From contig JAPXFY010000021.1 in the NCBI GenBank assembly GCA_030674185.1, positions 69,743,748 to 69,807,747 of the forward strand: a stretch of DNA of 64,000 nt, written 5' to 3'. This document shows positions 1 through 10,636 of this stretch, one piece after another. The DNA is from Monoplex corrugatus. Its lineage: Eukaryota > Mollusca > Gastropoda > Littorinimorpha > Ranellidae. How positions within the stretch are numbered: the first letter of the stretch is position 1; every line of letters starts with the position of its first letter. Both the position numbers and the translations under genes were made by a program. Below the pieces are notes generated by a model, which was not told the origin of the DNA, ran no database searches, and saw only the letters and a list, made by a program, of their open reading frames with translations.

Positions 1-1331
1 CTGTTTTGATCCAACTTTGGACTTTGGTGGAGTTTGAGGCTGCCTGTTCTGATCCAACTTCTTAGGACTTGGTGGAGTTTGAGGCTGCCAGTTCTGATGC
101 AACTTAGGACTTTGGTGGAGTTTGAGGGTACCTGTTTTGATCCAACTTTGGACTTTGGTGGAGTTTGAGGGTGTCTGTTCTGATCCAACTTCTTAGGACT
201 TTGGTGGAGTTTGAGGGTACCTGTTCTGATCCAACTTAGGACTTTGGTGGAGTTTGAGGCTGCCTGTTCTGATCCAGTTTCTTTGGACTTTGGTGGAGTT
301 TGAGGCTGCCTGTTCTGATCCAGTTTCTTAGGACTTTGGTGGAGTTTGAGGGTGCCTGTTCTGATCCAGTTTCTTAGGACTTTGGTGGAGTTTGAGGCTG
401 CCTGTTCTGATCCAGTTTCTTTGGACTTTGGTGGAGTTTGAGGCTGCCTGTTCTGATCCAGTTTCTTAGGACTTTGGTGGAGTTTGAGGGTGCCTGTTCT
501 GATCCAGTTTCTTAGGACTTTGGTGGAGTTTGAGGGTACCTGTTCTGGTCCAGTTTCTTAGGACTTTGGTGGAGTTTGAGGGTGCCTGTTTTGATCCAAC
601 TTTGGACTTTGGTGGAGTTTGAGGCTGCCTGTTCTGATCCAGTTTCTTAGGACTTTGGTGGAGTTTGAGGGTGCCTGTTCTGATCCAGTTTCTTAGGACT
701 TTGGTGGAGTTTGAGGGTACCTGTTCTGGTCCAGTTTCTTAGGACTTTGGTGGAGTTTGAGGGTGCCTGTTTTGATCCAACTTTGGACTTTGGTGGAGTT
801 TGAGGCTGCCTGTTCTGATCCAACTTCTTAGGACTTGGTGGAGTTTGAGGCTGCCAGTTCTGATGCAACTTAGGACTTTGGTGGAGTTTGAGGGTACCTG
901 TTTTGATCCAACTTTGGACTTTGGTGGAGTTTGAGGGTGTCTGTTCTGATCCAACTTCTTAGGACTTTGGTGGAGTTTGAGGGTACCTGTTCTGATCCAA
1001 CTTAGGACTTTGGTGGAGTTTGAGGGTGCCTGTTCTGATCCAACTTAGGACTTTGGTGGAGTTTGAGGGTACCTGTTCTGATCCAACTTCTTAGGACTTT
1101 GGTGGAGTTTGAGGGTACCTGTTCTGATCCAACTTAGGACTTTGGTGGAGTTTGAGGCTGCCTGTTCTGATCCAACTTAGGACTTTGGTGGAGTTTGAGG
1201 CTGCCTGTTCTGATCCAACTTAGGACTTTGGTGGAGTTTGAGGCTGCCTGTTCTGATCCAACTTCTTAGGACTTTGGTGGAGTTTGAGGCTGCCTGTTCT
1301 GATCCAACTTCTTAGGACTTTGATGGAGTTT
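1..1331. repeat. 46/43-bp minisatellite with higher-order structure
   Basis: Tandem array of a unit that reads GGACTTTGGTGGAGTTTGAG followed by a variable half (GCTGCCTGTTCTGATCC and variants). Units are 46 bp when they end in TTCTTA and 43 bp when this is shortened. The array runs off the left window edge. A block of about 250 bp with diagnostic variants (CTGCCAGTTCTGATGC, CTTGGTGGAG) at 1-254 recurs at 767-1020, so the array is organised in higher-order repeats. The minus-strand open frames here are by-products of the repeat. Confidence 0.95.
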
Positions 1332-1803
1332 GACCCTTTCATTCTGGCAAACCACTGCAGCTGTTGGTGAAACTGATGTTGTCATTCCTGCCAACCACAG
1401 GAGGGGTTAAGACATAAGACTTTCTTTCTTCTGGCCAACTGCTACAGCGGTTGTAGAGTTCTGCAAACTAATTGACGCTGACACCTTGTTGATTGGTTGC
1501 TCCTGTGTGCCTGCCTGGGTAATGGGATATGACAGGTGTATGATACATTTCAAAATAAGAGACACTCAATGTGAAAGTGCCAATGCGATAAGAGAAGTGT
1601 GACGTCAAAATGTGTCTGTCGATTCAGCTACTGTCCGCTGTTCATTCTTGAAGATTGGTTTGTGTTTCACTCGATAATATTTGTTTTGGTTTATGCTAAC
1701 ACTGAAAATATATGTTTTAAGTTTGATTTCGTTGTATGGAAATTTGTAGAATGCTTCGGAACAATCTAGAAATGACAAGAAAAACGTAGAATACCTTAGA
1801 TCT

Positions 1804-1821
1804 TTCGAGAAGGTTCCGGAA
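1804..1821. promoter_or_regulatory. Heat shock element, four perfect alternating units
   Basis: The bases read TTC-GA-GAA-GG-TTC-CG-GAA, which is four nGAAn pentamers in strict alternating orientation. This matches the consensus HSF trimer-binding site. Whether it drives any transcript is unknown. Confidence 0.6.
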
Positions 1822-1870
1822 ATTGTAAACAAATTTAATCTGTACAGTGATTGGCTAGAACTACAGAATA

Positions 1871-1893
1871 TTCTAGAAGGGAAGGTTCGAGAA
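1871..1893. promoter_or_regulatory. Second heat-shock-element cluster
   Basis: The bases read TTC-TA-GAA-GG-GAA-GG-TTC-GA-GAA. All five triplets sit on the 5-bp spacing of an HSF site, with one unit in non-alternating orientation. It lies 50 bp from the perfect site at 1804. Confidence 0.5.
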
Positions 1894-2449
1894 TGTGACT
1901 ATGATTGGATGAAAATCTAGGGAAAAGCGGAGAATATTTGGGAACTTTCCATGATGTTATAAGTAAAGTGTGACTGTGGGCAGAGAGGAGAGCGATCGAA
2001 AGAGTTGAAGTGTAAGTCTGCTGTCAGAGATAGAGAAGTTGCTGTAGATTCGTGGAGTTGCTGTGTGTAGATTCGAGGACTGAAGAAGAATAATTCTGCA
2101 AACTAGGAGTGGTGCATTGGATGTGTGAATTATTTACCCAGTTCCTGTTGTGTTTCATTCGTTCTACAAATAAAGGATCATTTTCGTTTAACCTGGACTG
2201 GTGTATCTTGTCTCTGAGAAGAACGATCGACTGCTAGATCTTCACAAACCTGCATAAACTGCAAGACACTGCCAGTTACATACATCCTTACATGTGACAG
2301 TGTACAACAACATAATGGAGTGATCAGCTCAAATAACAGCTTGAGTTCACCTTGCTCCACTAAAAAAATCTGATTATTTATAATGTGCATGAGTTCAAGT
2401 TAGTTTGGAGAATAGAGCTATAGAAAAATGATTTATGATTATGTATGAT

Positions 2450-3244
2450 TATGCCAGATCTTGCTACTATCACCTCCATTTTATAAGCTTGATCAGGAAG
2501 TATCTCTCTGTGGAAACAACTGCAAAACTCGTTCTCTCCTTCATAATGTCTCGCATTGACTATTGCAATTCACTCCTGTCTGGTCTTCCTGCCTCCACCA
2601 TTCACATCCTACAGCGCATTCAGAACAATGCTGCACGCCTTGTACTCAAAAAGAAAAAAGCTGACCACATATCTCCTCTCCTGGCACAACTTCACTGGCT
2701 CCCTGTATCAAAGCGCATACAGTACAAACTAGACACCATGTGCTACAAAAGCCTCAATAACGCAGCCCCCGATTACCTGTCAAGCCTACTTGAGATCTAT
2801 GTTCCCTCACGTACCCTCCGCTCTGCCTCCGATCCTCTGACTTTTCGCTTTCCACGCACCAAGCTCAATACCTATGGTCCACAAGCCTTCTCTGTTTCTG
2901 GTCCACTTTCCTGGAACAAACTTCCTCTCTCTGTCCGTCAGAAACCTACTTTTGTCTCCTTCAAGTCCGCTCTCAAAACTCACCTTTTCTCCTCTGCATA
3001 AAATCCTGACCTCACTCATCCCCCCTCTGTAGCCTGTCTCCACTCGGAGGGGAATCACATTGTAATATATATTTGTATATAATATGCTCTCTATAATTTT
3101 CCATTGCTTTTATTCTTTTTCCCCATTTATAGCCATGTGTAAGTGTGTTGTGTGCGCGCGTGCGTAAGTGTATGTTCAGCGCTTAGATTTGATTTTTATC
3201 GAGATTTTGCGCTATATAAATATTGTAATTATTATTATTATTAT
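2450..3244 (+). mobile_element. L2-like LINE, 5'-truncated copy 1 (3' end)
   Basis: A truncated non-LTR retrotransposon. It opens inside the post-RT region (ARSCYYHLH) and stays open to a stop at 2999-3001, covering the conserved HISPLLAQLHWLPVSKRI and GPLSWNKLPLSVR blocks of L2/CR1-group LINE C-termini. The 3' UTR has a short GT-rich stretch, then an AGCGC...GCGCT stem, then TATAAATATTGTAATT and an (ATT)n tail, the usual L2-type 3' end. RT core and endonuclease are absent. Confidence 0.9.
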
Positions 3245-3407
3245 TATAATATATTCTGGTGTCAGTGTGACCTGAGAGATACAGAACCTGTAGTGCTGAT
3301 TAAGAAACAACCTCAGTGATGCATCCGTGACTTCGATGGAACCAGATGTCCCAGTGAGCCCATAGTTTGCTTGACTGTGGGTAGGAACTGGCTTGGGTAA
3401 AAAAGAA
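3245..3407 (-). mobile_element. Dispersed repeat 'family B' fragment
   Basis: The reverse complement carries GGATGCATCACTGAGG, CAGCACTACAGG and CTGTATCTCTCAGG. These align with the same blocks at 21760-21835 (+), 9480-9570 (-) and 10990-11035 (+). It sits between two L2 fragments. The family appears to be a roughly 300-bp SINE-like repeat; only its middle is present here. Confidence 0.6.
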
Positions 3408-4619
3408 AAACTGTTCTCATCAATGGCATTTACTCTCAACCTGCATTCCTGACCTGTGGTGTTCCACAAGGATCTGTCCTTGGCCCTGTTCTTTTCACTC
3501 TTTACACCTCCCTCCTGTCCACCACATCAGCTTGCACTCTATAAAACACCACTTCTATGCTGATGACACCCAACTTCAAGACAATGACTCACCTGACAAT
3601 GTACAACGCCTCTTGACTCGCACCTCTGACTGTTACTCAGACATTAAGAACTGGATGACATACAGTAAACTTCAACTTAACGACGACAAGACAGAAGCTA
3701 TCCTCACTGGCACCCGTCAGAAACTTTCTCAGCTGCCTCCTCTTTCTCTCCCATTATGTAACACATCAGTCCCTATTTCTGATTCAGCTAAGAATCTTGG
3801 TGTCTACTTTGACTCTACCCTCTCCATGAACAACTTTGTTTCTCAAACTGCCAGATCTTGCTACTATCACCTCCATCGTATAAGCCTGATCAGGAAGTAT
3901 CTTTCTGTCAAAACAACTGCAAAACTCTGTTCTCTCCTTCATAATGTCTCACATTGACTATTGCAATTCACTCCTGTCTGGTCTTCCTTCCCCCGCCATT
4001 CACATCCTACAGCGCATTCAAAACAATGCTGCACGACCTTGTACCCAAAAAGAAAAAAGCTGACCACATCTCCCCTCTCCTGGCACAACTTCACTGGCTC
4101 CCTGTATCAAAGCGCATACAGTACAAACTAGACACTATCTGCTACAAAAGCCTCAATAACGCAGCCCCCGATTACCTGTCAAGCCTACTTAGATCTATGT
4201 TCCCTCTCGTATCCTACGCTCTGCCTCCGATCCTCTGACTTTTCGCTTTCCACGCACTAAGCTCAATACCTATGGTCCATGAGCCTTCTCTGTTTCTGGT
4301 CCACTGTCCTGGAACAAACATCCTCTCTCAGTCCGTCAGCAACCTACTTTTGTCTCCTTCAAATCCGCTCTCAAAACTCACCTTTTCACCTCTTCATAAA
4401 ATCCTGACCTTACCGCTCGTGTGTGGAATCACATTGTAATATATATTTGTATATAATATGTTTTCTATAATTTTCCATTGCTTTTCTTCTTTTTCCCCAT
4501 TTATAGCCATGTGTATGTGTGTGCGATTTGTGTGTGCGCATGCATGCATATGTGTATGTTCAGCGCTTAGATTTGATTTTTATCAAGATTTTGCGCTATG
4601 TAATTATTATTATTATTAT
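3408..4619 (+). mobile_element. L2-like LINE, 5'-truncated copy 2, broken frame
   Basis: Begins within the RT domain, just before the GVPQGSVLGP block (3457 on), and includes the catalytic motif FYADDTQLQ (about 3550). It continues through the C-terminal region to the standard 3' stem and (ATT)n tail. The frame is broken at least twice: near 3520, and near 3930, where VKTTAKL is followed by a shift. Several further substitutions separate it from copies 3 and 4, so it is an older copy. Confidence 0.9.
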
Positions 4620-4858
4620 AAAAAAAAACAATATTGACAGACCAGATGAGATTTGAGCCCACAGCTTTCCAGTCATCAGTGAGTTAACTGTTTCTATGAA
4701 TGGAAGTCTACACAGTTGTATGTATCAGTGCAATGTTCATGTTTTGCCCACATAAATGCTTCACTTATTGTACTGTTATGGGCTTGCAAGCAGATATGAC
4801 AACTAAGAAGAAGATCAACTGTTTAAAGAAATCAACTTTAAAAAAGAAGATAGTGTAG

Positions 4859-4860
<2 letters not shown>

Positions 4861-4925
<65 letters not shown>

Positions 4926-5345
4926 GTGTGTGTGTGCTCTTCTGTATTTGTTTGTGTGTGTGCATGTGTGTGTGTGTGTGTCTCTCTCTCTGTCTGTACA
5001 AACATGTATGTGTATATGAGAGAATGTGTGTGTGGAGGGTGATGTTGTGGGAGAGTGCATGTGTTTATTTGTGTGTTTGTTTGTTGTGTGTGCGTGTGTG
5101 TGTGTCTGTACAAACTTGTATGTGCGCATGAGAGAATGTATGTGTAGGGGGGTGATATTGTGGGAGAGTGCTTGCATGTACATGTATATCTGTGTGTGTA
5201 CATGTATGTGCTTCTCTGCATGTGTATGTGTGTATGCCTTTGTGTGTATGAATATGTGGGATCGGGTGTGTATGTGTTCATATACGTGTCTATGCATGCA
5301 TGTGTTTGTTCATACATGTAGGTGTGCACGTATGTGTGAAGTGAA
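4861..5345. repeat. (GT)n microsatellite and GT-rich degenerate tract
   Basis: A long pure GT run (4861-4923) is followed by a degenerate GT-rich tract. Within it a segment containing TACAAACATGTATGTG and GAGAATGTGTG is repeated imperfectly at about 5000 and 5110. The Thr/His- and Cys/Val-rich open frames across it are artefacts. The 240 bp before it (4620-4860) hold nothing recognisable. Confidence 0.95.
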
Positions 5346-5360
5346 AGGAATAATATATTA

Positions 5361-5455
5361 AAGACTTGTGAATATTGAAGACTTGTGAATAATGAAGACT
5401 TGTGAATATTGAAGACTTGTGAATATTGAAGACTTGTGAATAATGAAGACTTGTG
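5361..5455. repeat. 17-bp tandem repeat
   Basis: About five and a half copies of AAGACTTGTGAATATTG, alternating ATATTG and ATAATG endings. The array ends about 25 bp before the splice acceptor at 5477-5478. Confidence 0.9.
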
Positions 5456-5478
5456 CATATGTTTTATGTTATAAACAG

Positions 5479-5542
5479 GGTTCCGTCCTTCACACCACGG
5501 CTGTACATCAACCTGAATAAGTCTGTCGATGATAGCTCAGAA
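5479..5542 (+). CDS. Internal exon of an unrecognised spliced gene (exon a)
   Basis: A 64-nt exon bounded by an acceptor (ATAAACAG, AG at 5477-5478) and a consensus donor (GTGAGT from 5543). The first base completes an upstream codon. The remaining 63 nt read VPSFTPRLYINLNK then SVDDSSE with no stop, ending on a codon boundary. That matches the phase-0 start of the exon at 11121. The codons look ordinary, and the sequence is non-repetitive, unlike everything around it. The upstream partner exon lies outside the window or was not found. I do not recognise the protein. No membrane segment or catalytic motif is visible. Confidence 0.55.
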
Positions 5543-5763
5543 GTGAGTGCCTTTGTTTTGCTCTTTGTCATGTAATTTAGTTAGGGCATGCAAGTGTCAT
5601 TTACAGATTTTGAGTCATTGGTAATGTTACTAAGTAGGGAAATAAGCTTTGAAACGGTGTATGAGATAGTTTGTTGTAGATACTTGGAACAAGGGCGGGG
5701 CAGTCAGACGGGAAAATGTCAGACTTCCAGTTGGAAGGTCCTGGGTTTGATGGACCTTGATAC

Positions 5764-6058
5764 CTTCAACTGGTGGGAAAAAGATGGAGATTTTTCCCAT
5801 CTCCCCACCTTCACCTGGTGGGTAAAAGCTGGAGATTTTTCCCATCTTCACCTGGTGGGTAAAAGGTGGAGATTTTTCCCTTCTCCCACTTCACCTGGTG
5901 GGTAAAAGCTGGAGATTTTTCACATCTTCACCTGGTGGGTAAAAGGTGAAGATTTTTCCCATCTCCCCACTTTCACCTGGTGGGTAAAAGCTGGAGATTT
6001 TTCACATTTCTTCACCTGGTGGGTAAAGAGTAGAGATTGTTCCCATCTCCCCACCTCT
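5764..6058. repeat. Roughly 36-46-bp minisatellite (CACCTGGTGGGTAAAAG)
   Basis: About seven imperfect units of CACCTGGTGGGTAAAAG with GGAGATTTTTCCCATCT. Unit length varies through loss or gain of CCCCACTT. It lies in the intron after the exon at 5479. Just upstream, 5735-5760 contains CCTGGGTTTGATGG, resembling a degenerate SINE B-box. Confidence 0.85.
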
Positions 6059-6069
6059 CTGCTGGGAAT

Positions 6070-6332
6070 AGATGGTGCATGTATTGCCGTCACAAATGTT
6101 GTGTGATGGAGAAGAAAATAAAGAAAAATGACCCAGGGAGAAAACATTGGATGGACTTGCAGGTGGCTGAGGACAGATAGGGTGGAAAATGTGCTTGCAG
6201 TGACAAGGGATAGATGCATATGGAGGGCCATGATCGTCAACGCCATACGGCAGGGCACATGATGATGATGATGGCATAGACCATAAGCATGTGCGTAAAC
6301 CCTATGCGCTGGCGAAGTCTTGAGGTTCTGTG
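6070..6332 (+). mobile_element. Dispersed repeat 'family A', split by an RTE tail
   Basis: The left part (6070-6130, CCGTCACAAATG...TGTGATGGAGAAG) and right part (6273-6332, GCGTAAACCCTATGCGCTGG) match the consecutive blocks of family A seen at 23508-23655, 24336-24496, 27399-27512 and 29462-29622. The intervening bases 6131-6272 belong to an RTE-like LINE 3' end, so the LINE inserted into an older family A copy. Confidence 0.6.
6131..6272 (+). mobile_element. RTE-like LINE, 3' terminal fragment
   Basis: Carries the last part of the ORF2 C-terminus (CCCAGGGAGAAAA...GACTTGCAGG...GGATAGATGCATATGG), then the characteristic end CGCCATACGGCAGGGCACAT and a (GAT)n tail. No reading frame is kept. 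It is one of at least nine copies of this family in the window. Confidence 0.8.
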
Positions 6333-6654
6333 TAGTGTAACGAGTTCTGTATCTATCTTTGTATGAATCGTGTCATCAGAACAGCCAGGGCCACACTGTA
6401 ATGAACTGTATGTCTCTGTCTGCAGTTATATAAATATGAAAAGGAAAAAATGTGGAAACAGACAAAAACACATAAGCATGAACTGACCACACCAACACCG
6501 TTCACAACAACATCACACAAACCCATCGCCACACAACATGATACATGGACTCCATCCACCTCTAACTTGATGTAGGTTCTTATCACCCCAATTCCGCCAG
6601 CCCACCCTTCACTCCCAAACTAACACACAGAGAGAAAAACAAACTATCAAGACA

Positions 6655-7265
6655 AGAAGAAGAAGAATGCAAAGAAGAAGAAGAATGCGAAGAAGAAGAA
6701 GAAGAATGCAAAGAAGAATGCGAAGAAAAAGAAGAAGAATGCGAAGAAGAAGAAGAAAACGAAGAAGAGGAAGAATGTGAAGAAGAAGAAGAATGCGAAG
6801 AAGAAGAATGCGAAGAATGCGAAAAAGAAGAATGCGAAGAAGAAGAAGAAGAAGAATGCGAAGAAGAAGAAGAATGCGAAGAAGAAGAAGAAGAAGAATG
6901 TGAAGAAGAAGAAGAAGAAGAATGCGAAGAAGAAGAAGAAGAAGAAGAAGAAGAAGAAGAAGAAGAATGCAAAGAAGAAGAAGAATGTGAAGAAGAATGC
7001 GAAGAAGAATGCGAAGAAGAAGAAGAATGCGAAGAAGAAGAAGAAGAATGCGAAGAAGAAGAAGAATGCGAAGAAGAAGAAGAATGCGAAGAAGAAGAAG
7101 AAGAATGCGAAGAAGAAGAAGAAGAATGTGAAGAAGAAGAAGAATGCGAAGAAGAATGCGAAGAAGAATGCGAAGAAGAAGAATGTGAAGAAGAAGAAGA
7201 AGAATGCGAAGAAGAATGCGAAGAAGAAGAAGAAGAATGCGAAAAAGAAGAAGAAGAAGAAGAAC
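6655..7265. repeat. (GAA)n array with interspersed AATGCG
   Basis: About 600 bp of AAGAAG repeats punctuated by AATGCG (or AATGTG) steps. The hybrid unit GAAGAAGAATGC varies by whole trinucleotides, so Lys/Asn- and Ser/His-only frames stay open on both strands. These are not genes. Confidence 0.95.
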
Positions 7266-7298
7266 AGCAGTAGCTGCTGCTGCTACTACTACTGCTTA

Positions 7299-7336
<38 letters not shown>

Positions 7337-7347
7337 TTACTACTACT
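7266..7347. repeat. (CTG/CTA)n microsatellite
   Basis: A CAG/CTG start passes into (TAC)n of about 60 bp, directly abutting the GAA array. From 7348 to 7682 the sequence is non-repetitive and no feature was recognised. Confidence 0.9.
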
Positions 7348-7682
7348 TGAAAACAAATTCCAAATGCAATTTACTGAAAAGTAACCAGAGGTGTTAGTCC
7401 TTGGCCACAAGCGAGGAAAGCAGAGTTGTCTTTCTGGTAGTGGCTAGGACAAACAAACAAATGAACAAAGACAACAGACCTCTTTCTTGAGAGAATTTAT
7501 AGTCCTGTCTGTAAACAATACAAACAAGACAGGCACCTTAGCACAGACATTTCTGAAAGATGTTTTCTTGAAAAGTTGGATCATGAAACAGGAAAGTTCT
7601 GTATGACCCTCCCATAGTGCTTGGCCAGTCTGTACGTCCTCCACAAGGAAGGTCCTGTACGCCCCCATAGCTGGTGATAATC

Positions 7683-9405
7683 ACAATGCTATGATAATGA
7701 TGATGATGGGGTGATAGTCATGATATGATAGTTATAGGATGTGGGAAGCAGGAAGACTGAAGTCATGGTAATCAGTAAAAACATGAAATCCCCTCATGCA
7801 AAATAACAGCAAATGGCACAACCTTGACACAGGTTAATATGTTCAAATACCTGGGAACGGTCATTTCTTCAGATGGCAGATGCACATCGGAAATAGCTGG
7901 CAGAATCGGCCAAGCCAAAACAGCATTCAAGAAGATGACAAGCATTCTTACCAACAAATGCCTATCAATTAACATCAGAAAGAGAGTCCTTGAATGTTAT
8001 ATAGAACCAATACTGTTGTACGGATGCGAGGAGTGGACAGTCAGCAAGCAAAGCCAGAACAAGATTGAGGCAGCCGAGATGTGGTTTCTCAGAAGAATGT
8101 TGAGAGTTTCATGGACAGCAAAGAAAACAAACAAGACAGTCTTGATGGAGGCAGACACAAGTAGATCACTCATAAGGAAGATTAGGAAAAGACAAGCAAC
8201 ATTTATAGGCCATTTTATGAGGAAAGGGGATTTGGAGCACCTGGTCACAACGGGAAAGCTGGAGGGAAAGAGAGCACCAGGTAGACCCAGGGAGAAAATG
8301 CTGGAGGGACTTGCAGAGTGGCTGGGGATGAGGAGGGTGGGGGAGATGCTGGGGGCAACAAGAGATAGAGATGGTTGGAAGTCCATGGTCGCCAACGCCA
8401 TGCGGCAGGGCACCTGATGATGAGGAGGAGGAGGATGTGGGACCATTGTTCACAATGCTATGACAATGATGATGATGGGGATGATAGTCATGATATAATG
8501 GTTATAGGATGTGGGACCATTGTTCACAATGCTATGACAATGATGATGATGGTTATAGGATGTGGGATCATTGTTCACAATGCTATGATGATGATGGTTA
8601 TAGGATGTGGGACCATTGTTCACAATGCTATGACAATGATGATGATGGTTATAGGATGTGGGACCATTGTTCACAATGCTATGATGATGATGGTTATAGG
8701 ATGTGAGACCATTGTTCACAATGCTATGACAATGATGATGATGGTTATAGGATGTGGGACCATTGTTCACAATGCTATGATGATGATGGTTATAGGATGT
8801 GGGACCATTGTTCACAATGCTATGATAATGATGATGATGGTTATAGGATGTGGGACCATTGTCCACAATGCTATGACAATGATGATGTTGGTTATAGGAT
8901 GTGGGACCATTGTTCACAATGCTATGATAATGATGATGATGGGGATGATAGTCATATGATGGTTATAGGATGTGGGACCATTGTTCACAATGCTATGATA
9001 ATGATGATGATGGTTATAGGATGTGTGACCATTGTCCACTATGCTATGATAATGATGATGATGGTTATAGGATGTGGGACCATTGTTCACAATGCTATGA
9101 TAATGATGATGATAGTTATAGGATGTGGGACCATTGTTCACAATGCTATGACAATGATGGTGATGGGGATGATAGTCATGATATGATGGTTATAGGATGT
9201 GGGACCATTGTTCACAATGCTATGACAATGATGGTGATGGGGATGATAGTCATGATATGATAGTTATAGGATGTGGGACCATTGTTCACAATGCTATGAC
9301 AATGATGGTGATGGGGATGATAGTCATGATATGATGGTTATAGGATGTGGGACCATTGTTCACAATGCTATGACAATGATGATGATGGGGATGATAGTCA
9401 TGATG
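7683..9405. repeat. 51-bp minisatellite, interrupted by an RTE-like LINE
   Basis: Units read TTATAGGATGTGGGACCATT then GTTCACAATGCTATGA plus a variable GAT-rich end, giving 45-, 51- and about 70-bp forms. The first unit is at 7683-7745, before the LINE. The rest run from 8432 to 9405. A single diverged unit appears in reverse at about 21893-21955, where it is simply the distal part of dispersed repeat family B. That identifies the source of this array. Met/Ile- and His/Asn-rich open frames here are artefacts. Confidence 0.9.
7746..8431 (+). mobile_element. RTE-like LINE, 5'-truncated, with 10-bp TSD
   Basis: Encodes the C-terminal third of a non-LTR retrotransposon ORF2. Visible blocks are FKYLGTVISSDGRCTSEIAG, LECYIEPILLYGCEEWTV, AAEMWFLRRMLRVSWTAKK, RQATFIGHFMRKGDLEH and KRAPGRPREKMLEGLAEWLG, ending in ANAMRQGT and a stop at about 8417. 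These are the post-RT motifs of the RTE/BovB group and related LINEs. The tail is a short (GAT)n. It is flanked by AGGATGTGGG at 7736-7745 and 8432-8441, a TSD inside the minisatellite. The open frame runs intact from about 7824. Confidence 0.9.
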
Positions 9406-9735
9406 CTGTGGAATTCCATTCTGGATTGAGACTGCATGACAAAGCCGTACTCAGTGCTTCTTTCATAATGTATCCTGTCATGAACCAGGCCTGAGAAATA
9501 CTGACACCTGTGGTGTTGGACAGGAAATTTGAGCACCACCCTCAATAATGCATCCATGAAGTGAAGAAGACTGGACGCTGTGGCGCCAGTTATGCCAACA
9601 AGCTGTGTCAACTCTGGATAGGATCCATGTGGGGCTGACATATCCCATAGTGGTAATGGTAGGACGGATGGAATCCAAACCCACACGCTCCTTGTCAGTA
9701 TCTGTTGCACTGACTGCTACGCTATGATGACTGGC
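9406..9735 (-). mobile_element. Family B SINE-like repeat, near full length
   Basis: Read on the minus strand it starts with a tRNA-like head (GTAGCAGTCAGTGCAAC...GGTTTGGATTCC, resembling pol III A and B boxes). The body then has TCATGGATGCATTATTGAGG, GGTGCTCAAAT, CAACACCACAGG and CTCAGGCCTGG. Its distal end grades into the 51-bp minisatellite monomer. This is the most complete of four copies and defines the element as about 320 bp. The tRNA resemblance was judged by eye. Confidence 0.6.
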
Positions 9736-9906
9736 TAAATTTTGTTTCTCTGTAGTACAATGGGATAAATTTCTTTGGGTCTCGACGTAATTTTTCTACA
9801 TGGAATGCCGTGCTGATCTCTATTGGAAAGCATTTCCCCATAGTAAGGTGCCATTCTTCTTTTTTTATTTCTCCCCTTGGATTGTGAATTTGTTTACCTA
9901 TGGCAG

Positions 9907-10443
9907 AATAGCCGGCAGAATCGGCCAAGCGAAAACAGCATTTAAGAAGATGACAAGCATTCTTACCAACAAATTTCCTGTCAATTAACATCAGGAAGAG
10001 AGTTCTTGAATGTTATATAGAACCAATACTGTTGTACGGATGCGAGGTGTGGACAGTCAACAAACAAAGCCAGAACAAGATTGAGGCAGCCAAGATGTGG
10101 TTTCTAAGAAGAATGTTGAGAGTTCCATGGACAGCAAAGAAAACAAACGAGACAGTCTTGATGGAGGCAGACACAAGTAGATCACTCATAAGGAAGATTA
10201 GGAAAAGACAGGCAACATTTATAGGCCATTTTATGAGGAAGGGGGATTTGGAGCACCTGGTCACAACGGGAAAGCTGGAGGGTAAGAGAGCACCAGGTAG
10301 ACCCAGGGAGAAAATCCTGGACGGACTTGCAGAGTGGCTGGGGACGAGGAGGGTGGGGGAGATGCTAGGGCAACGAGAGATAGAGGCGGATGGAAGTCCA
10401 TGATCGCGAACGCCATGTGGCAGGGCACCTGATGATGATGATG
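9907..10443 (+). mobile_element. RTE-like LINE, 5'-truncated
   Basis: The frame covers AGRIGQAKTAFKKMTSILTN, then a one-base change near 9977, then CEVWTVNKQSQNKIEAAKMW, RRMLRVPWTAKKTNETVLM and RAPGRPREKILDGLAEWLG. It shifts again near 10370, before the ATGTGGCAGGGCACCT end and (GAT)n tail. ATGGCAG at 9900-9906 recurs at 10444-10450 as a 7-bp TSD. It is broken at two sites, so it is dead. The 170 bp before it (9736-9900) are unassigned. Confidence 0.85.
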
Positions 10444-10459
10444 ATGGCAGTAGGTTTCT

Positions 10460-10636
10460 CACTGAATTTTGCAGGGAACAACTGTTTTGCCTGCCATAGG
10501 GTCTTTAACGTGTGCTGAGTGTGTACTGCTCATGAGACCTGGTTTATTCTCTCATTCAACAGACTGATATCCAGCACGCTCTCAACTCTGTTGGAGAGGG
10601 GGTGGGAAATAATGTCTGATCAGGAATCGAACTTGT
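10460..10636. mobile_element. Possible gastropod-type SINE fragment
   Basis: The stretch GGGTCTTTAACGTGTGC...GAGACCTGGTTTATTC...GGAGAGGGGGTGGGAAATA...GGAATCGAAC resembles, from memory only, a tRNA-derived SINE common in caenogastropod genomes. It is diverged. No boundaries or TSD were established. Confidence 0.35.

Larger units (their letters stand above)
1332..2449. other. Unique stretch; possible LTR-like or promoter region
   Basis: No coding region was recognised. The stretch holds two clusters of heat-shock-element pentamers (1804-1821 and 1871-1893), a TATA-like TTATAAG near 1958 and a polyadenylation-type AATAAA at about 2169. Enhancer, TATA and AATAAA within about 400 bp is the layout of a retroelement LTR, but I could not find convincing TG...CA ends with a target duplication. 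It may equally be intronic or intergenic host sequence. Confidence 0.3.

Noticed and set aside
3212..3469. Short minus-strand frame at the L2/family B junction
   Set aside because: It spans the boundary of two unrelated mobile fragments.
6583..7410. Ser/His-rich and Lys/Asn-rich long frames
   Set aside because: Direct translation of the (GAA)n / AATGCG microsatellite on the two strands.
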